Origin: Enterovibrio gelatinilyticus
GTDB taxonomy: Bacteria > Pseudomonadota > Gammaproteobacteria > Enterobacterales > Vibrionaceae
NCBI RefSeq assembly: GCF_028683095.1
Contig: NZ_JAJUBC010000011.1
Span: 62,001 to 126,000, forward strand
Direction: 5' to 3'
Length of the DNA: 64,000 nt
In this document: piece by piece, positions 35,369 to 44,422 of the stretch
Numbering within the stretch: position 1 is the stretch's first letter
Layout: each line of letters opens with the position of its first letter
The notes under the pieces: generated by a model
The model's database searches: none
The model's input: only the letters and a program-made list of their open reading frames with translations
What the model was told of the DNA's origin: nothing
Program-made: the position numbers and the translations under genes

Positions 35369-36522
35369 TTTCGCTCTCCTACACCCAACGGTGTTGCTGG
35401 CGTGGTGGCAGGAACGCGCCCATATTCTTCAGGTAGTGAACACGTTTTCAGTTCTGGTAGAATTTTTTGACCGACAATTTCACATTCGTCTTTGTGTGGA
35501 TAGCCAGAAAAAATAAAGGCACTAATACCCATCTTTTTGTATCGCTCAATCTTACTGAGCACTTGATCGACACTGCCAACCAATGCCGCACCGCATCCTG
35601 AACGTGCGCGTCCTACGCCCGTCCACAAATTCGGTTCAGTGAACCCAAATTGGTCAGATTGATCGCGTTGCTGAGATTGCAGCGCCACCCCGAGACTTTT
35701 TGCATCCAGTGCACGCTCTTTGATGGATTGACCAAAGTTATCGTCAAGTTTCGAGACAAGCGATTCTGCATATTCACGCGCTTCTGCCTCGGTATCGCGT
35801 ACCACCATGTGTACTCGCAGACCGTAATCTAAGGTTCGGTTATGGCGTTGTGCGACTTCGTTGACGGCTCGCATGCGGCTTTCCAGCATGTCTTCGGTTT
35901 CAGGCCACATTAAATACACGTCACATTCCGAACCACATAGCTCAAGCGCGTCTGGTGAGTAACCACCGAAGTACAACAATGGGCCGCCGTTTTGCTGATA
36001 TGGACGCACAGGGTCACTGGCAATTTCACTTAGTTTGTATATTTCGCCATCGTAACGGATTTCATCTTGTGTCCATGCTTGGCGCAAAATATCGACCACC
36101 TCTTTCGAACGGCGATACCGAAATGCGCTGTCTGCTTTTTCACCTGGAAAATCAGAAGAGATCACATTGAGTGTTAAGCGCCCCTTCATGATGTGGTCGA
36201 GCGTTGCTACTGAGCGCGCCAACATAGCGGGATGCACTTCGCCACAACGAATGGCTGCCAGCATATTGATACGCTCAGTTAGCGGTGCCATGGCGGACGC
36301 GAAGGTCAGAGTATCTTGGCCCACTTGATAAGACGACGGACACAATATATTGCGAAAGCCTTGTTGTTCGGCCATCAACACAATGTCTCGGGTATTTTCC
36401 CAACTGCTGCGCAGTCGACCTTCTGGCACACCTAAATAGCGATAATCGTCACTGCACAAGGGCGCAAACCATGAAACCTCTGAGGCATCCAGTCCTGCAC
36501 TTGTGATGGGCACAACACTCAT
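35365..36522 (-). CDS. SsuD-like FMNH2-dependent sulfonate monooxygenase (bacterial luciferase family)
   Basis: A 385-residue luciferase-like enzyme. I chose the second of two adjacent ATGs (36522), seven bases from AGGAG; the first is at 36525. It follows E. coli SsuD along its length: YFGGYSPDALELCGSECDVYLMWPETE, GLRVHMVVRDTEAEAREYAE, PNLWTGVGRARSGCGAALVG and FSGYPHKDECEIVG. Taking the SsuD active-site residues from memory (Arg226, His228, Arg297, Tyr331), the equivalents Arg236, His238, Arg307 and Tyr341 have exactly the same spacing. The SsuD Cys54 does not appear conserved. The family splits the C-S bond of sulfonates, giving sulfite and an aldehyde. It heads the operon with its AKR, flavin reductase and TRAP genes. 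Sulfonate identity is unknown. Confidence 0.88.
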   Translation of the reverse strand: MSVVPITSAGLDASEVSWFAPLCSDDYRYLGVPEGRLRSSWENTRDIVLMAEQQGFRNILCPSSYQVGQDTLTFASAMAPLTERINMLAAIRCGEVHPAMLARSVATLDHIMKGRLTLNVISSDFPGEKADSAFRYRRSKEVVDILRQAWTQDEIRYDGEIYKLSEIASDPVRPYQQNGGPLLYFGGYSPDALELCGSECDVYLMWPETEDMLESRMRAVNEVAQRHNRTLDYGLRVHMVVRDTEAEAREYAESLVSKLDDNFGQSIKERALDAKSLGVALQSQQRDQSDQFGFTEPNLWTGVGRARSGCGAALVGSVDQVLSKIERYKKMGISAFIFSGYPHKDECEIVGQKILPELKTCSLPEEYGRVPATTPATPLGVGERK

Positions 36523-36778
36523 CATCAATCTCCTGATATTCGGTAAATTAGCCAACGCGCTGTTATTAATTTTTGCTTTTATGCGCCCTGTTACTTGAGT
36601 ACATTCACTCACTTCAACTGCAAATGAATAGTGAATGAATTGTTAATAAATGCTATAATATACTCAGGAAAAGTAAATCAATAATGAATGAATTAGTTTA
36701 AAGTTTTACCTCTACAACAGAAAAACCGTGACTAACTAGCTAATATCAAACTGATTATTTTTTTTGAGAATTTTTGTG

Positions 36779-37486
36779 ATGAGTGAATCAACCCGATTAC
36801 CCCTGTTCATTCAAATAAGTGAGTTGTTGCGTAGGGAGATTTCTGCAGGCTATTGGTTACCTGGAGAACGCCTACCAACCGAAGCGGAACTGGCCAAGAA
36901 GCTCGGCGTTGCCGTGGGCACATTAAGAAAAGCCCTCACTGAGCTTGAAAGCAATGGGCTATTGGAGCGTAAACAAGGCTCTGGCACTTATGTGAAAAAC
37001 GCACCGGATAGCAGTGCCGTGTATCACTTTTTCCGACTTGAATTAAAAAGTGGTGGTGGCTTACCAAACGCCGATGTTTTGAACCTTGAGCGACATACCA
37101 ACACCTATGTCGCGTCATTGTTGGGGCTACCCTCTAATGCGCCGCTGTGGCGCTTCAGGCGCTTGCGTAAATTGGATCAACAGCCTGCTGCCATGGAAGA
37201 AATATGGATTGATGGTCGCCACAGCGAACACATTCCTCGAGAAGACGTGATTGAGTCTTTGTATGTGTTCTACCGTGAAAAGCTCGGATTTTGGATTTCA
37301 AAAGTACAAGACAGCATCACGGTTGATCATGTTCCTGACTGGAAACACCCCGACTTCAAACCGGATGTCGGCAGCGCATGTGGTTATATCGAAAGGCTCA
37401 GTTGGTCAAATCAAGATCGCATCGAAGAGGTGTCGTTTACTTGGTACGACCCAGAGACAGTGTGTTACGCAGCGAGATGGACGTAA
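36779..37486 (+). CDS. GntR family regulator with UTRA ligand domain (HutC subfamily)
   Basis: The ATG at 36779 starts MSESTRLPLFIQISELLRREISAGYWLPGERLPTEAELAKKLGVAVGTLRKALTELESNGLLERKQGSGTYV, a full GntR winged helix (residues 1-72). The rest is a UTRA domain: VASLLGLPSNAPLWRFRRLRKLDQQPAAMEEIWIDGRH, CGYIERLSWSNQDRIEEVSFTWYDPETVCYAARW. UTRA domains bind small sugars, amino sugars or related acids. It is divergent from the monooxygenase operon across 256 bases and directly precedes the Gfo/Idh/MocA gene, so it likely controls both sides in response to the imported substrate. The start region also allows a TTG at 36764. Confidence 0.9.
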   Translation: MSESTRLPLFIQISELLRREISAGYWLPGERLPTEAELAKKLGVAVGTLRKALTELESNGLLERKQGSGTYVKNAPDSSAVYHFFRLELKSGGGLPNADVLNLERHTNTYVASLLGLPSNAPLWRFRRLRKLDQQPAAMEEIWIDGRHSEHIPREDVIESLYVFYREKLGFWISKVQDSITVDHVPDWKHPDFKPDVGSACGYIERLSWSNQDRIEEVSFTWYDPETVCYAARWT

Positions 37487-37544
37487 CGCCTATCGCCCTA
37501 CATCCACAAGATACAGTATCAACAATAAAAACAAGGACGACTGA

Positions 37545-38678
37545 ATGACAGACAAACATCCAATCCGATATGGGATCCTCGGTTGCGGCATGATGGGACA
37601 AGAGCACATCCGCAATATCCAGCTTCTCGATCACGCAGAGATCACCGTGTTAGCTGAACCCAACGCAGAGATGCTGGAAAAAGCGCACGCGCTTGTCCCC
37701 ACAGCTCGGACTGTTTCGGATCTGGATGCCTTGCTGGACGCTGACGATGTAGATGCGCTCGTCATCGTCACCCCAAATTTTCAGCATGCTGAACAACTGC
37801 TAGGCATCATACGTCGTTGCAGCCTCCCCATTTTAATTGAAAAACCCATCTGCACAGACATTGCCGACGTTACGCGCCTCAGTGAAGCCGCTGCCAATTA
37901 CCCCGCTCCTATATGGGTGGCGATGGAATACCGGTACATGCCACCCATCACGTTATTGCTGTCATTGCTCAATGATGACGATATTGGGCAACGACACCTC
38001 TTTTCGATTCGTGAACACCGTTTCCCATTCCTCCACAAAGTGGGGGATTGGAATCGCTTCAACCATAAAACAGGCGGCACGTTGGTAGAAAAATGCTGCC
38101 ACTTTTTCGATTTGATGCGCCTTATGGCGAACGCCAATCCAGTGCGTGTGTTTGCTTCAGGCAATCAAGCGGTTAACCATCTCGCCGAGCAATATGAAGG
38201 ACAAGCTCCAGACATCATCGACAACGCCATGGTGACCATAGAATTTGATAACCACACCCGCGCTAGCCTAGAACTTTGCATGTTTGCGGAAGGCTCCCGC
38301 TATCAAGAAGAGATTTGCGTAGTCGGCGACAAAGGTAAAGTCGAATGCTTAGTGCCGGGGCCGGGACGCTTCTGGCCAACAGACACGTTAGGTGATGCAC
38401 CCGTGCCGCAGGTCATTGTGAGTCCACGTGACCCTAAAGGCCCGAAAGTGATGGATGTGCCCGTTGACCCTGCCCTGCTTGAAGCTGGCGATCACAACGG
38501 TTCAACCTTCTATCAACACCAGAAATTCCAACGTGCCATTTGGGGAGAACAAGAAGTGGAAGTATCTCTATCCGATGGCTTGAAAGCTGTTGTGATTGGA
38601 TTAGCTGCGCAAGAGGCCATTGCGTCACACAACGTGGTGACGTTTCACAATGACGGTTTAGGCTTTGACACGCTCTGA
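37545..38678 (+). CDS. Gfo/Idh/MocA family oxidoreductase in the sulfonate-type cluster
   Basis: A 377-residue NAD(P)-dependent sugar-type dehydrogenase. The Rossmann motif YGILGCGMMGQEHIRNI is near residue 9. The EKP signature is ILIEKPICTDIADVTRL, and the catalytic core GDWNRFNHKTGGTLVEKCCHFFDLMRLM carries the Lys, Asp and His residues expected. It lies 58 bases after the GntR gene on the same strand, so it probably belongs to the same regulon. It could oxidise the sugar-like substrate or product of the cluster; this is inferred from position and family only. It is a different, longer enzyme than the relative at 1138-2121. Confidence 0.9.
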   Translation: MTDKHPIRYGILGCGMMGQEHIRNIQLLDHAEITVLAEPNAEMLEKAHALVPTARTVSDLDALLDADDVDALVIVTPNFQHAEQLLGIIRRCSLPILIEKPICTDIADVTRLSEAAANYPAPIWVAMEYRYMPPITLLLSLLNDDDIGQRHLFSIREHRFPFLHKVGDWNRFNHKTGGTLVEKCCHFFDLMRLMANANPVRVFASGNQAVNHLAEQYEGQAPDIIDNAMVTIEFDNHTRASLELCMFAEGSRYQEEICVVGDKGKVECLVPGPGRFWPTDTLGDAPVPQVIVSPRDPKGPKVMDVPVDPALLEAGDHNGSTFYQHQKFQRAIWGEQEVEVSLSDGLKAVVIGLAAQEAIASHNVVTFHNDGLGFDTL

Positions 38679-38710
38679 TTTCTCGCGCTGGTTCAATGTA
38701 AATTTATGCA

Positions 38711-38729
38711 AATGATAATCGTTATCATT
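38711..38729. promoter_or_regulatory. Fur box upstream of the siderophore-interacting protein gene
   Basis: AATGATAATCGTTATCATT is a 19-base palindrome with one mismatched pair, very close to the Fur consensus. It lies 80 bases upstream of the ATG at 38810. Confidence 0.9.
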
Positions 38730-38809
38730 GAAATACACATTGAACTGGCTTATTGTGGGTGAAAGTTAAGCAGTCTTAGCAATACGAGACATCAACCACG
38801 AGATCAAGA

Positions 38810-39586
38810 ATGAAAAAACCTACGCCGACTTCGCTTGTCGTTGAATCGACCGAACGAATCACGCCCAATATGCAGCGCATCGTACTGCATGGAAGCGGCC
38901 TTGCGCGTTTCCCTGTGGATTGCGAAGGCGGCTATATCAAATTAATGTTTACGCCTGAAGGCAGCACCGATTTCAGCACCCTCGCCGAGGGTGAGCGCCC
39001 TGTTCTTCGCACCTACACCATTAGGGCTATCGATTTAAAAGCCCATACGGTCACCGTCGATTTTGTTCGTCATGAAGTGATGGATTGCGGGTGCGGACAT
39101 GCCGCGCGCTGGTCGATGACCGCCAAAGAAGGCGACACGATTAACATCGCGGGGCCAGGTACCATCCAAGCCATTAACCACGAAGCTGATTGGTTTTTCA
39201 TGGTGGCAGACATGACGGCATTACCGGCTCTGTCAGTCAAAATTGCTGCGCTACCCAAGCATGCCAAAGGCCATGCTGTGATTGAAGTGTTATCAGAGGC
39301 TGATATTCAATACATTGATGCGCCGGAAGGAATGACGCTCACATGGGTGATCAAAGGGCAAAGCGGCACGTTGGCATCCCTCGTTCAAGAGCAAACATGG
39401 CTCGAGGGTCAAGCGTCAGTGTGGTGCGCCTGTGAGTTCGACACCATGCGAACGCTTCGACAATACTTCCGCAATGATAAAGGCGTGGATCGCGACAACA
39501 TTTACATCAGCAGCTATTGGAAAAATGGCGTCACTGAAGAAGGCCACAAAGTGGCAAAACGTGAAGATGCAGAAGCAATAGCATGA
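38810..39586 (+). CDS. Siderophore-interacting protein (FAD-dependent ferric-siderophore reductase)
   Basis: A 258-residue cytosolic flavoprotein of the SIP/ViuB family that reduces ferric siderophores to release iron. Features in order: MQRIVLHGSGLARFP, GGYIKLMF, the FAD-binding RTYTIRAID (Arg-x-Tyr-Thr), the loop CGCGHAARWSMTAKEGDTINIAGPG, then DWFFMVADMTALPALSVKIAALP and the C-terminal VWCACEFDTMRTLRQYFRNDKGVDRDNIYISSYWKNG. The CGCGHA variant and YWKNG end are typical. It stands alone, with a Fur box upstream and a terminator downstream. No siderophore receptor or synthesis genes are in the window. Confidence 0.93.
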   Translation: MKKPTPTSLVVESTERITPNMQRIVLHGSGLARFPVDCEGGYIKLMFTPEGSTDFSTLAEGERPVLRTYTIRAIDLKAHTVTVDFVRHEVMDCGCGHAARWSMTAKEGDTINIAGPGTIQAINHEADWFFMVADMTALPALSVKIAALPKHAKGHAVIEVLSEADIQYIDAPEGMTLTWVIKGQSGTLASLVQEQTWLEGQASVWCACEFDTMRTLRQYFRNDKGVDRDNIYISSYWKNGVTEEGHKVAKREDAEAIA

Positions 39587-39618
39587 TGCCTGCATACCTA
39601 GCACCTGCCTCCAAAGAC

Positions 39619-39648
39619 AAAAAAGCTAGCGCGAAACGCTAGCTTTTT
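39619..39648. terminator. Bidirectional terminator
   Basis: AAAAAAGCTAGCG-CGAAA-CGCTAGCTTTTT forms a long stem with A and T runs on the two sides. It serves the SIP gene (+) and the formate dehydrogenase operon (-). Confidence 0.92.
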
Positions 39649-39671
39649 ACTCGTCAGGCTCAGTCCCAATA

Positions 39672-39917
39672 TTACTTGCGGTAGTCCAACGCCAGCTTTT
39701 CGGCCGCCTGCTTGGCAATCGGGTTCAACACCTCAGAATCTACTGCATCAAACAAGCTTTCCTTCATGTCTAAAGACCAAAAGCGACGAATGTGAGACGC
39801 CACCTCATCAATCGTATCTTCTTGCTCTCTGCCATGAACGAGGTTGTCAGCAATCTGGTTCGCCATATCATACAATCGCTGATTTCGGACAAGCTCTCCG
39901 TGTAATTCATGCGCCAT
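39672..39917 (-). CDS. fdsD: Formate dehydrogenase delta subunit
   Basis: An 81-residue protein matching FdsD: MAHELHGELVRNQRLYDMANQIADNLVHG, HIRRFWSLDMKESLFD and LNPIAKQAAEKLALDY. FdsD belongs to NAD-dependent molybdenum formate dehydrogenases of the Cupriavidus/Rhodobacter type, where it aids assembly or stability. Its ATG directly follows the fdsA stop codon, so it is the last gene of the fdsGBA-D operon. fdsC, the sulfur-transfer chaperone usually between fdsA and fdsD, is absent. Confidence 0.92.
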   Translation of the reverse strand: MAHELHGELVRNQRLYDMANQIADNLVHGREQEDTIDEVASHIRRFWSLDMKESLFDAVDSEVLNPIAKQAAEKLALDYRK

Positions 39918-42791
39918 TTATGACTCTCCTTCCTGTGTTGCTGCTGACAAATGTGCTTTCTGTTGCTCGTCGAATTGCTTGAATCTCGCCTGCCAATCCG
40001 CCTGCTCTACCGCCACTTTGACTTGAACGGCGGTCACCTTGTATTCAGGACAATTGGTGGCCCAATCAGAATTGTCTGTGGTCACCACATTCGTCCCCGA
40101 CACGGGATGGTGGAAGGTGGTGTACACCACACCTGGCTGCATACGGTTGCTGATTTTCGCTGGCAACGTCACTTCACCCGCTCGGCTCGCAACGCGAACG
40201 GGAGAACCGTCATTGATACCACGATCTTCTGCATCAAGTGGGTGGATCTCAAGCACATCTTGTTGATGCCATTGAGAGTTTTCCGTACGTCGTGTCTGTG
40301 CGCCGACATTGTATTGCGACAAGATGCGTCCAGTGGTTAGCAACAATGGGAAGCGTTTGTTCACTTTCTCTTCCGAGGCGACATAATCAGTCACGACAAA
40401 GCTACCTTTTCCCTTCACAAAGTTACCAATGTGCATGGTTGGTGTCCCTTCAGGCGCCTCATCGTTACACGGCCATTGAATCGAACCTAGCTGATCTAAT
40501 TTCTCATAGCTCACACCATGAAACGTCGGTGTCAGCCTTGCGATTTCATCCATAATTTCAGAAGGATGGCTATAGTTCATCTCGTACCCAAGTGCATTAG
40601 ACAACGCTGCAGTTGCTTCCCAATCCGCTTTGCCTGACAAAGGTGCCATCACCTTACGAACGGGCGAAATACGACGTTCCGCATTGGTAAATGTGCCGTC
40701 TTTTTCCAAGAACGTCGCACCCGGCAAGAACACATGCGCGAACTTCGCGGTTTCATTTAAGAAGATATCTTGAACGATCAAGCACTCCAGCGCCGACATT
40801 GCCGCCTCTACATGCTGAGTATTCGGATCAGATTGTGCGATATCTTCGCCTTGCACATAGAGTGCCTTGAAGCGCCCTGCCACGGCGGCATCGAACATAT
40901 TAGGAATACGCAGCCCCGGTTCACTGTCGATCGGAACGCCCCACTCGCTTTCAAATAGCGCACGAACTTCTGGATCAGACACATGACGATAGCCCGGCAG
41001 TTCATGTGGGAACGACCCCATATCACAACTGCCCTGCACATTGTTTTGACCGCGTAGTGGATTCACACCCACGCCTTCACGACCGAGATTCCCCGTCGCC
41101 ATGGCAAGATTGGCAATAGCCATTACCGCAGAGCTACCTTGACTGTGTTCCGTAACGCCTAATCCGTAGTAAATCGCGCCATTACCCGCTTTGGCATACA
41201 ATCTTGCCGCTTCGCGGATCAACATTGCTGGTACACCGGTTGCCCCTTCTAATTCCTCGGGAGAATAGGAAGCTTGGGCGATGAATTCTCGCCATTTGTT
41301 ATAGGCGTCCGCCTCACAGCGCTCTTCGATGAATGCTGTTGCTTCCAACCCTTCACTGATGATCACGTGTGCTAGCGCATTCAGCACTGCAACGTTAGTT
41401 CCGGGGCGCAGTTGTAAGTGGTATTGCGCACGAACATGTGGTGCATTCACTAAGTCTATTTCGCGTGGGTCAATAACAATGAGCTTCGCCCCATCGCGTA
41501 AACGGCGCTTAAGCTGAGAAGCAAACACAGGGTGGCCATCTGTTGGGTTCGCGCCAATCACGATCACCACGTCGGCTTGTTGAACCGAATCGAACGTTTG
41601 TGTCCCTGCCGATTCACCCATCGTGGTTTTTAGTCCATAACCGGTTGGGGAGTGGCACACTCGGGCACAGGTATCAACGTTATTGGTGCCAAATCCCGCC
41701 CGAATAAGCTTCTGTACCAAATAGGTTTCTTCATTGGTACAGCGAGAAGAGGTAATGCCGCCGAGCGCGTTCACACCATGTTGATCTCGAATATTAGTCA
41801 GCCGTTGGGCGGCAAACGCGATGGCTTCATCCCAACTGACTTTTTTCCAAGGTTGGTCGATAGAGTCTCGGATCATTGGGTCGAGCACGCGATCCTGATG
41901 CGTGGCATAACCAAAGGCGAAACGCCCCTTCACGCATGAATGTCCTTGATTGGCTTTTCCATCTTTGTTGGGAACCATGCGCACAAGCTGGTCGCCGCGC
42001 ATTTCTGCTCGGAATGAACAGCCAACGCCACAGTAAGCACAGGTTGTGGTGCGAAAATGGCTCGGCGTGCCTTGCTCAATCACACTGTTTTCCGTCAGGG
42101 CTGCGGTAGGGCAAGCTTGAACGCAAGCACCACACGACACACATTCCGACTCCATAAAGTTGCTGTCCCCTGCAACGATACGAGATTCAAACGCACGACC
42201 ATCGACAGTGAGCGCATGTTGCCCTTGGATCTCTTCACAGGCACGCACACAGCGCGAACACACGATGCACTTACTGGTATCGAAGGTGAAATATGGGTTC
42301 GACGTGTCTTTTTCCATATTGAGGTGGTTTTCACCGTCGAATCCATAGCGAACATCACGAAGCCCAACAGCACCTGCCATGTCCTGCAATTCGCAGTCAC
42401 CATTCACGGCACAGGTCAGACAATCAAGCGGGTGATCGGAAATATACAGCTCCATCACGTTACGGCGTAACTTCTGAAGAGCAGTGTTTTGCGTGGTGAC
42501 CACCATGCCTTCCGCAACGGGTGTGGTACATGAAGCAGGCTTACCGCGCATGCCTTCAATATCCACGACACATAATCGGCACGATCCAAACGCCTCTAGG
42601 CTATCTGTTGCACACAATTTCGGAATTTGAATGTTCATGGTAGCGGCTGCACGCATCACGGATGTGCCTTCAGGCACAGTGACAGGCCAACCGTCAATCG
42701 ACAACGTGATGGCTTTTAGATCTTCACCCTTGATTTCGGGTGTACCAAAGTCTTTGCTGTCTTGTTCAATGGGAATGTAGAACTCAACCAT
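39918..42791 (-). CDS. fdsA: NAD-dependent formate dehydrogenase alpha subunit (molybdopterin catalytic subunit)
   Basis: A 957-residue enzyme oxidising formate to CO2. The N-terminus holds a [2Fe-2S] ferredoxin domain (CATDSLEAFGSCRLCVVD) and a Cys/His site (HPLDCLTCAVNGDCELQ). A two-cluster ferredoxin domain follows (CIVCSRCVRACEE, CVSCGACVQACP), then the [4Fe-4S] of the catalytic part (CAYCGVGCSFR with GHSCVKGRFAFGY). Cys379 in CARVCHSPTGYG is the Mo ligand, with the following His. The C-terminal molybdopterin domain ends with HHPVSGTNVVTTDNSDWATNCPEYK, where the cofactor-binding residues lie. This is the full soluble Fds architecture, with no Tat signal, so the complex is cytosolic. Confidence 0.95.
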   Translation of the reverse strand: MVEFYIPIEQDSKDFGTPEIKGEDLKAITLSIDGWPVTVPEGTSVMRAAATMNIQIPKLCATDSLEAFGSCRLCVVDIEGMRGKPASCTTPVAEGMVVTTQNTALQKLRRNVMELYISDHPLDCLTCAVNGDCELQDMAGAVGLRDVRYGFDGENHLNMEKDTSNPYFTFDTSKCIVCSRCVRACEEIQGQHALTVDGRAFESRIVAGDSNFMESECVSCGACVQACPTAALTENSVIEQGTPSHFRTTTCAYCGVGCSFRAEMRGDQLVRMVPNKDGKANQGHSCVKGRFAFGYATHQDRVLDPMIRDSIDQPWKKVSWDEAIAFAAQRLTNIRDQHGVNALGGITSSRCTNEETYLVQKLIRAGFGTNNVDTCARVCHSPTGYGLKTTMGESAGTQTFDSVQQADVVIVIGANPTDGHPVFASQLKRRLRDGAKLIVIDPREIDLVNAPHVRAQYHLQLRPGTNVAVLNALAHVIISEGLEATAFIEERCEADAYNKWREFIAQASYSPEELEGATGVPAMLIREAARLYAKAGNGAIYYGLGVTEHSQGSSAVMAIANLAMATGNLGREGVGVNPLRGQNNVQGSCDMGSFPHELPGYRHVSDPEVRALFESEWGVPIDSEPGLRIPNMFDAAVAGRFKALYVQGEDIAQSDPNTQHVEAAMSALECLIVQDIFLNETAKFAHVFLPGATFLEKDGTFTNAERRISPVRKVMAPLSGKADWEATAALSNALGYEMNYSHPSEIMDEIARLTPTFHGVSYEKLDQLGSIQWPCNDEAPEGTPTMHIGNFVKGKGSFVVTDYVASEEKVNKRFPLLLTTGRILSQYNVGAQTRRTENSQWHQQDVLEIHPLDAEDRGINDGSPVRVASRAGEVTLPAKISNRMQPGVVYTTFHHPVSGTNVVTTDNSDWATNCPEYKVTAVQVKVAVEQADWQARFKQFDEQQKAHLSAATQEGES

Positions 42792-42844
42792 TGCTTTGCT
42801 CCTTGCCGCACTGTTCGTGCTGGCACAACTAGATAATCGAAATC

Positions 42845-44422
42845 CTATTGGTCTGGCTGTTCAGCCAGTCCAAAATCAAGAGGAAAATACTTCAGGGCAC
42901 TTTTGACGGGATAGGGCGTCATGCCTCCCATGGCGCACATGGATCCTAGCTCCATGGTTTCGCACAGTTCGCGCAATAAAACCTCACGCTCCGCCTTGGC
43001 TTCGCCCGTCTCTGCCATCAGTTGATCTATTACTTCAACGCCGCGCACCGCACCAATTCGGCAAGGTGTGCATTTCCCGCAAGATTCAATGCTGCAAAAT
43101 TCCATGGCAAATCGCGCCATCTGACTCATATCTACCGTGTCATCAAACGCCACAATACCACCATGACCCAACATGGCTCCCTTGGTGGAGAGTGCTTCGT
43201 AATCCATGTCGGTATGCCACTCGGACACGGGCAAATATGCCCCCAGCGGTCCACCTAGCTGAGCGGCTTTTAATGGCCTTCCCGTTTTGCTGCCACCACC
43301 AAATTCGTACAACAATTCGTGAATAGAAACCCCAAACGCCAGTTCGAACAAACCGGCTTGTTTAAGGTTACCTGCCAGTTGAACGGGTATAGTGCCGAGC
43401 GAGCGACCTTGTCCGAAATTTTGATAATATTCAGCGCCTTGTGCCATTATTGTAGGAACCGACGCCAGAGAAATGACATTGTTAATCACAGTCGGTTTAC
43501 CAAACAGCCCTTCAATGGCGGGTAGCGGCGGTTTGTTTCTTACCAATCCTCGCTTGCCTTCCAAGCTCTCCATTAGTGACGTTTCTTCACCACAAATATA
43601 CGCGCCAGCACCGACCCGCAATTCGAGATCAAACGAACAATGGGAACCCAAGATATTGTCGCCCAGATAGCCTTTGTCCCTCGCGATATCAATAGCTTGT
43701 TGGAAAATGTCGCAGGCCTTAGGGTATTCAGATCGCGTGTACACATAGCCATGGTTGGCTCCAACAGCGAGTGCACAAATGATCATGCCTTCAATCAAGG
43801 TAAACGGGTCACCTTCCATCAACATACGGTCGGCAAATGTCCCCGAATCCCCTTCATCAGCATTGCAAATGACATACTTCTGACGATCATTTTGATCCGC
43901 TACCGTTTGCCATTTAATCCCTGTAGGAAACGCCGCACCGCCTCGCCCACGTAGACCGGAGGTTTTTATTTCATCCAAAATACCTTGCGAGGTGAGCGCG
44001 AGGGCTTTATCAAGCCCGACAAAACCGCCGTGCTGTTTGTAATCATCAATATCTAGCGGGTCGATAATGCCAACACGCGCAAACGTTAGCCGTTGTTGTT
44101 TTTTCAGGTAAGAAATGTCTTCGGTGAGCCCAAGGCACAATGCGTGGTTTAACCCAGCGCTGCCCTTGTCATCTGGGTCAAAAAAGCGAAGTGCCAGCAA
44201 GGCATCAACGTCATCTGGCGTGACGGGGCCAAACGCGACACGACCTTGCGCGGATTCCACTTCTACCATTGGCTCAAGCCAAAACAAACCACGAGATCCG
44301 GTACGAGTAACCGCAATGTCTTCACCCAAATTGGCGGCACTATGCAAGATATGATCAGCAACTAAATCGGCTCCTCGGGAAACCGATGATGTATCCAGCG
44401 GAATATAAATGCGATAACTCAT
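42845..44422 (-). CDS. fdsB: Formate dehydrogenase beta subunit (NADH-binding flavoprotein)
   Basis: A 525-residue subunit that passes electrons to NAD. The N-terminal thioredoxin-like [2Fe-2S] fold appears to be degenerate (few Cys). The main part is the NuoF type: GLRGRGGAAFPTGIKW (NADH/FMN glycine loop), CNADEGDSGTFADRMLMEGDPF, GAYICGEETSLMESLEGKRGLVRNKPP, then the [4Fe-4S] motif SCGKCTPCRIG and a further Cys in MCAMGG. It overlaps the fdsG stop by four bases and precedes fdsA by 53 bases. Confidence 0.94.
   Translation of the reverse strand: MSYRIYIPLDTSSVSRGADLVADHILHSAANLGEDIAVTRTGSRGLFWLEPMVEVESAQGRVAFGPVTPDDVDALLALRFFDPDDKGSAGLNHALCLGLTEDISYLKKQQRLTFARVGIIDPLDIDDYKQHGGFVGLDKALALTSQGILDEIKTSGLRGRGGAAFPTGIKWQTVADQNDRQKYVICNADEGDSGTFADRMLMEGDPFTLIEGMIICALAVGANHGYVYTRSEYPKACDIFQQAIDIARDKGYLGDNILGSHCSFDLELRVGAGAYICGEETSLMESLEGKRGLVRNKPPLPAIEGLFGKPTVINNVISLASVPTIMAQGAEYYQNFGQGRSLGTIPVQLAGNLKQAGLFELAFGVSIHELLYEFGGGSKTGRPLKAAQLGGPLGAYLPVSEWHTDMDYEALSTKGAMLGHGGIVAFDDTVDMSQMARFAMEFCSIESCGKCTPCRIGAVRGVEVIDQLMAETGEAKAEREVLLRELCETMELGSMCAMGGMTPYPVKSALKYFPLDFGLAEQPDQ

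Noticed and set aside
35365..36522. Naming the monooxygenase a sulfoquinovose monooxygenase outright
   Set aside because: The SsuD-type active site supports a sulfonate, but nothing in the sequence proves the sugar, and no sulfoquinovosidase is encoded here.
40000..44360. Several long plus-strand frames opposite the formate dehydrogenase genes
   Set aside because: Shadows of strongly conserved minus-strand genes; no ribosome sites or domains.
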